From: Microcaldota archaeon
GTDB taxonomy: Archaea; Micrarchaeota; Micrarchaeia; Norongarragalinales; WALN01
NCBI GenBank assembly: GCA_015522865.1
Contig: WALN01000002.1
Location: 1-6,804 of the forward strand
Direction of reading: 5' to 3'
Length of the DNA: 6,804 bases
The position numbers and the translations under genes are program-made. The stretch's first letter is position 1. Each line of letters begins with the position of its first letter. Of the stretch, positions 6,134 to 6,804 are shown in pieces. The notes below the pieces were generated by a model that did not search any database, had not been told where the DNA came from, and saw nothing but the letters and a program-made list of their open reading frames with translations.

Positions 6134-6646
6134 TTGAAAAGAGGTCAGGCAACTCAAACTATGATGTTGGTTGTTTCTGTTATCGTTGCGCTAGCAATAT
6201 TGGCTGCGTTAATGCAAATTTTGGGTATGGTTAAATTATTCAACCCAACCAATCCCAAGCAGGTGCTTGCAGGTTCAATTAGTTCAATTTACCAAAAAGG
6301 TTACGGGATGAAACTTGACAAGGATATAGTATTTACAAAGGGAGATACTATTTTGACAGGAGAATTGGTTGCTGGTACTTCTTTGCCTGCAGCTAATCTA
6401 CATTTTCACTGCGCAACTGATGATGATGCCTTATGTGGAGAAGGAGAAGGATGTGACAAGCCAGTGTGTATTATTTCAGGTAATGGAGGAGAACCAGATC
6501 GGTTAATTGTTAACAAAAATGCGAAGCTGAACGCAGTCACTTGTATAAATGACGATAAAGAATTTTATAGTGTTTATTTTGCAAGGCATGCCCAAGATGC
6601 ATCAGACGCATGCGCTAGTAATATAGAGGGCCAGCTAACTACTTAA
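6134..6646 (+). CDS. Pilin-like (class III prepilin-type) small secreted protein with six cysteines
   Basis: This 170-residue protein begins at TTG with a very short basic leader, MKRG, followed by QATQTM and a hydrophobic helix at about 10-33. An (R/K)G|Q junction with the hydrophobic helix directly after it is the pattern of archaeal class III prepilins, which are cut before Gln by an EppA-type peptidase. The usual Glu at position +5 of the mature protein is Thr here, so processing is likely but not certain. The rest (about 35-170) should form an extracellular domain. It holds six cysteines (93, 101, 107, 112, 137, 160), enough for three disulfides, and an acidic, Gly-rich stretch around 94-108. 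No N-glycosylation sequon with a permissive middle residue is visible. The position directly after the ATPase and platform genes, with a strong promoter and Shine-Dalgarno sequence, supports a filament or pseudopilus subunit. A merely membrane-anchored secreted protein is the alternative. Confidence 0.72.
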   Translation: MKRGQATQTMMLVVSVIVALAILAALMQILGMVKLFNPTNPKQVLAGSISSIYQKGYGMKLDKDIVFTKGDTILTGELVAGTSLPAANLHFHCATDDDALCGEGEGCDKPVCIISGNGGEPDRLIVNKNAKLNAVTCINDDKEFYSVYFARHAQDASDACASNIEGQLTT

Positions 6647-6648
6647 AG

Positions 6649-6654
6649 AGAAGG
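6649..6654 (+). promoter_or_regulatory. Shine-Dalgarno sequence of the second small pilin-like gene
   Basis: AGAAGG lies 9 bases before the ATG at 6664 and only 3 bases after the previous stop codon (6644-6646). It supports translation from the same mRNA as the gene before it. An in-frame TTG at 6655 would be only 0 bases from this site, so the ATG is the better start. Confidence 0.5.
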
Positions 6655-6663
6655 TTGATTCAA

Positions 6664-6804
6664 ATGCGCGGGACAGAATGGGGAGCAGTTTATATGCTAT
6701 TAGTGACTGTAATCGCAGCAGTTGTAATCATAACTCTTATAAAACCATTCATGAGGCAGGCAGCTTCCCAATCCCAGCAGCAGATGAACGCAGCAGGCGC
6801 GGCA
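6664..6804 (+). CDS. Second small pilin-like or single-span membrane protein (3' truncated)
   Basis: The frame is open from ATG 6664 to the last base and gives 47 residues. It starts 17 bases after the previous stop codon, so the two genes are very probably one transcript. The protein begins MRGTEWGAVY, followed by a hydrophobic segment at about 8-26, then KPFMRQ and a Gln/Ala/Ser-rich stretch (residues 32-47). The layout, with a tiny basic leader ending in RG, then a membrane helix, then an outside part, copies the pilin-like protein before it. However, the residue after RG is Thr instead of Gln, so cleavage by a class III prepilin peptidase is doubtful. It may be a minor pilin, a pseudopilin or a simple N-anchored membrane protein. 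The low-complexity tail suggests a flexible linker or helix leading to a domain beyond the window. No family could be recognised. Confidence 0.65.
   Translation, partial: MRGTEWGAVYMLLVTVIAAVVIITLIKPFMRQAASQSQQQMNAAGAA

Noticed and set aside
925..6505. The same peptide GGEPDRL in the nucleotidyltransferase (204-210) and in the pilin-like protein (118-124)
   Set aside because: The two copies use different codons and sit in unrelated folds, so there is no sign of shared DNA ancestry. It is most likely coincidence.
6586..6614. Three short palindromes close together: GCATGC (6586-6591), GATGCATC (6596-6603) and CGCATGCG (6607-6614)
   Set aside because: They lie inside the coding region of the pilin-like gene and arise from Ala, His, Asp and Cys codons. 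There is no regular spacing or shared longer unit, so this is probably chance.
1..6804. CRISPR arrays, insertion sequences or attachment sites
   Set aside because: No regularly spaced direct repeats, transposase motifs or terminal inverted repeats were found, and genes cover nearly all of the window.

Overview
This window most likely comes from an archaeon with a low-GC genome. The evidence is the promoter layout, with T/A-rich box A elements about 24-27 bases upstream of the expected transcript start. Two genes (316 and 3917) have their ATG about where transcription should begin, so their mRNAs are probably leaderless. The pilin-like gene has a Shine-Dalgarno sequence, GAGGTGAT, that matches the archaeal 16S rRNA tail almost perfectly. 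The secretion ATPase and membrane platform also look archaeal. A DPANN-type or similar lineage is possible, but the sequence alone does not settle it. All supported genes lie on the + strand, and the longest gap between genes is 92 bases.

Bases 1-1506 hold two sugar-activation genes. The first is the 3' end of a phosphomannomutase/phosphoglucomutase. The second is a complete nucleotide-sugar pyrophosphorylase with a C-terminal left-handed beta-helix. Together they would turn a hexose 6-phosphate into a hexose 1-phosphate and then an NDP-sugar (GDP-mannose is a reasonable guess) for glycan synthesis.

Bases 1599-6804 hold a type IV filament / Tad-like assembly or secretion cluster. In order it contains a 757-residue secretion ATPase, a 711-residue platform protein with two T2SSF-type modules, a 170-residue pilin-like secreted protein with six cysteines, and the first 47 residues of a second small pilin-like or membrane-anchored protein that runs off the window. 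The likely division of labour is that the ATPase powers assembly from the cytoplasm, the platform transmits that motion across the membrane, and the small proteins form the filament or pseudopilus. No prepilin peptidase, archaellum component or adhesin is visible here.

The points most worth a second look are a four-cysteine cluster at the N-terminus of the ATPase, a long helical C-terminal extension on the same protein, the non-canonical leader and cysteine-rich ectodomain of the first pilin-like protein, the truncated second small protein, and a perfect 7-base inverted repeat just upstream of the pilin promoter.
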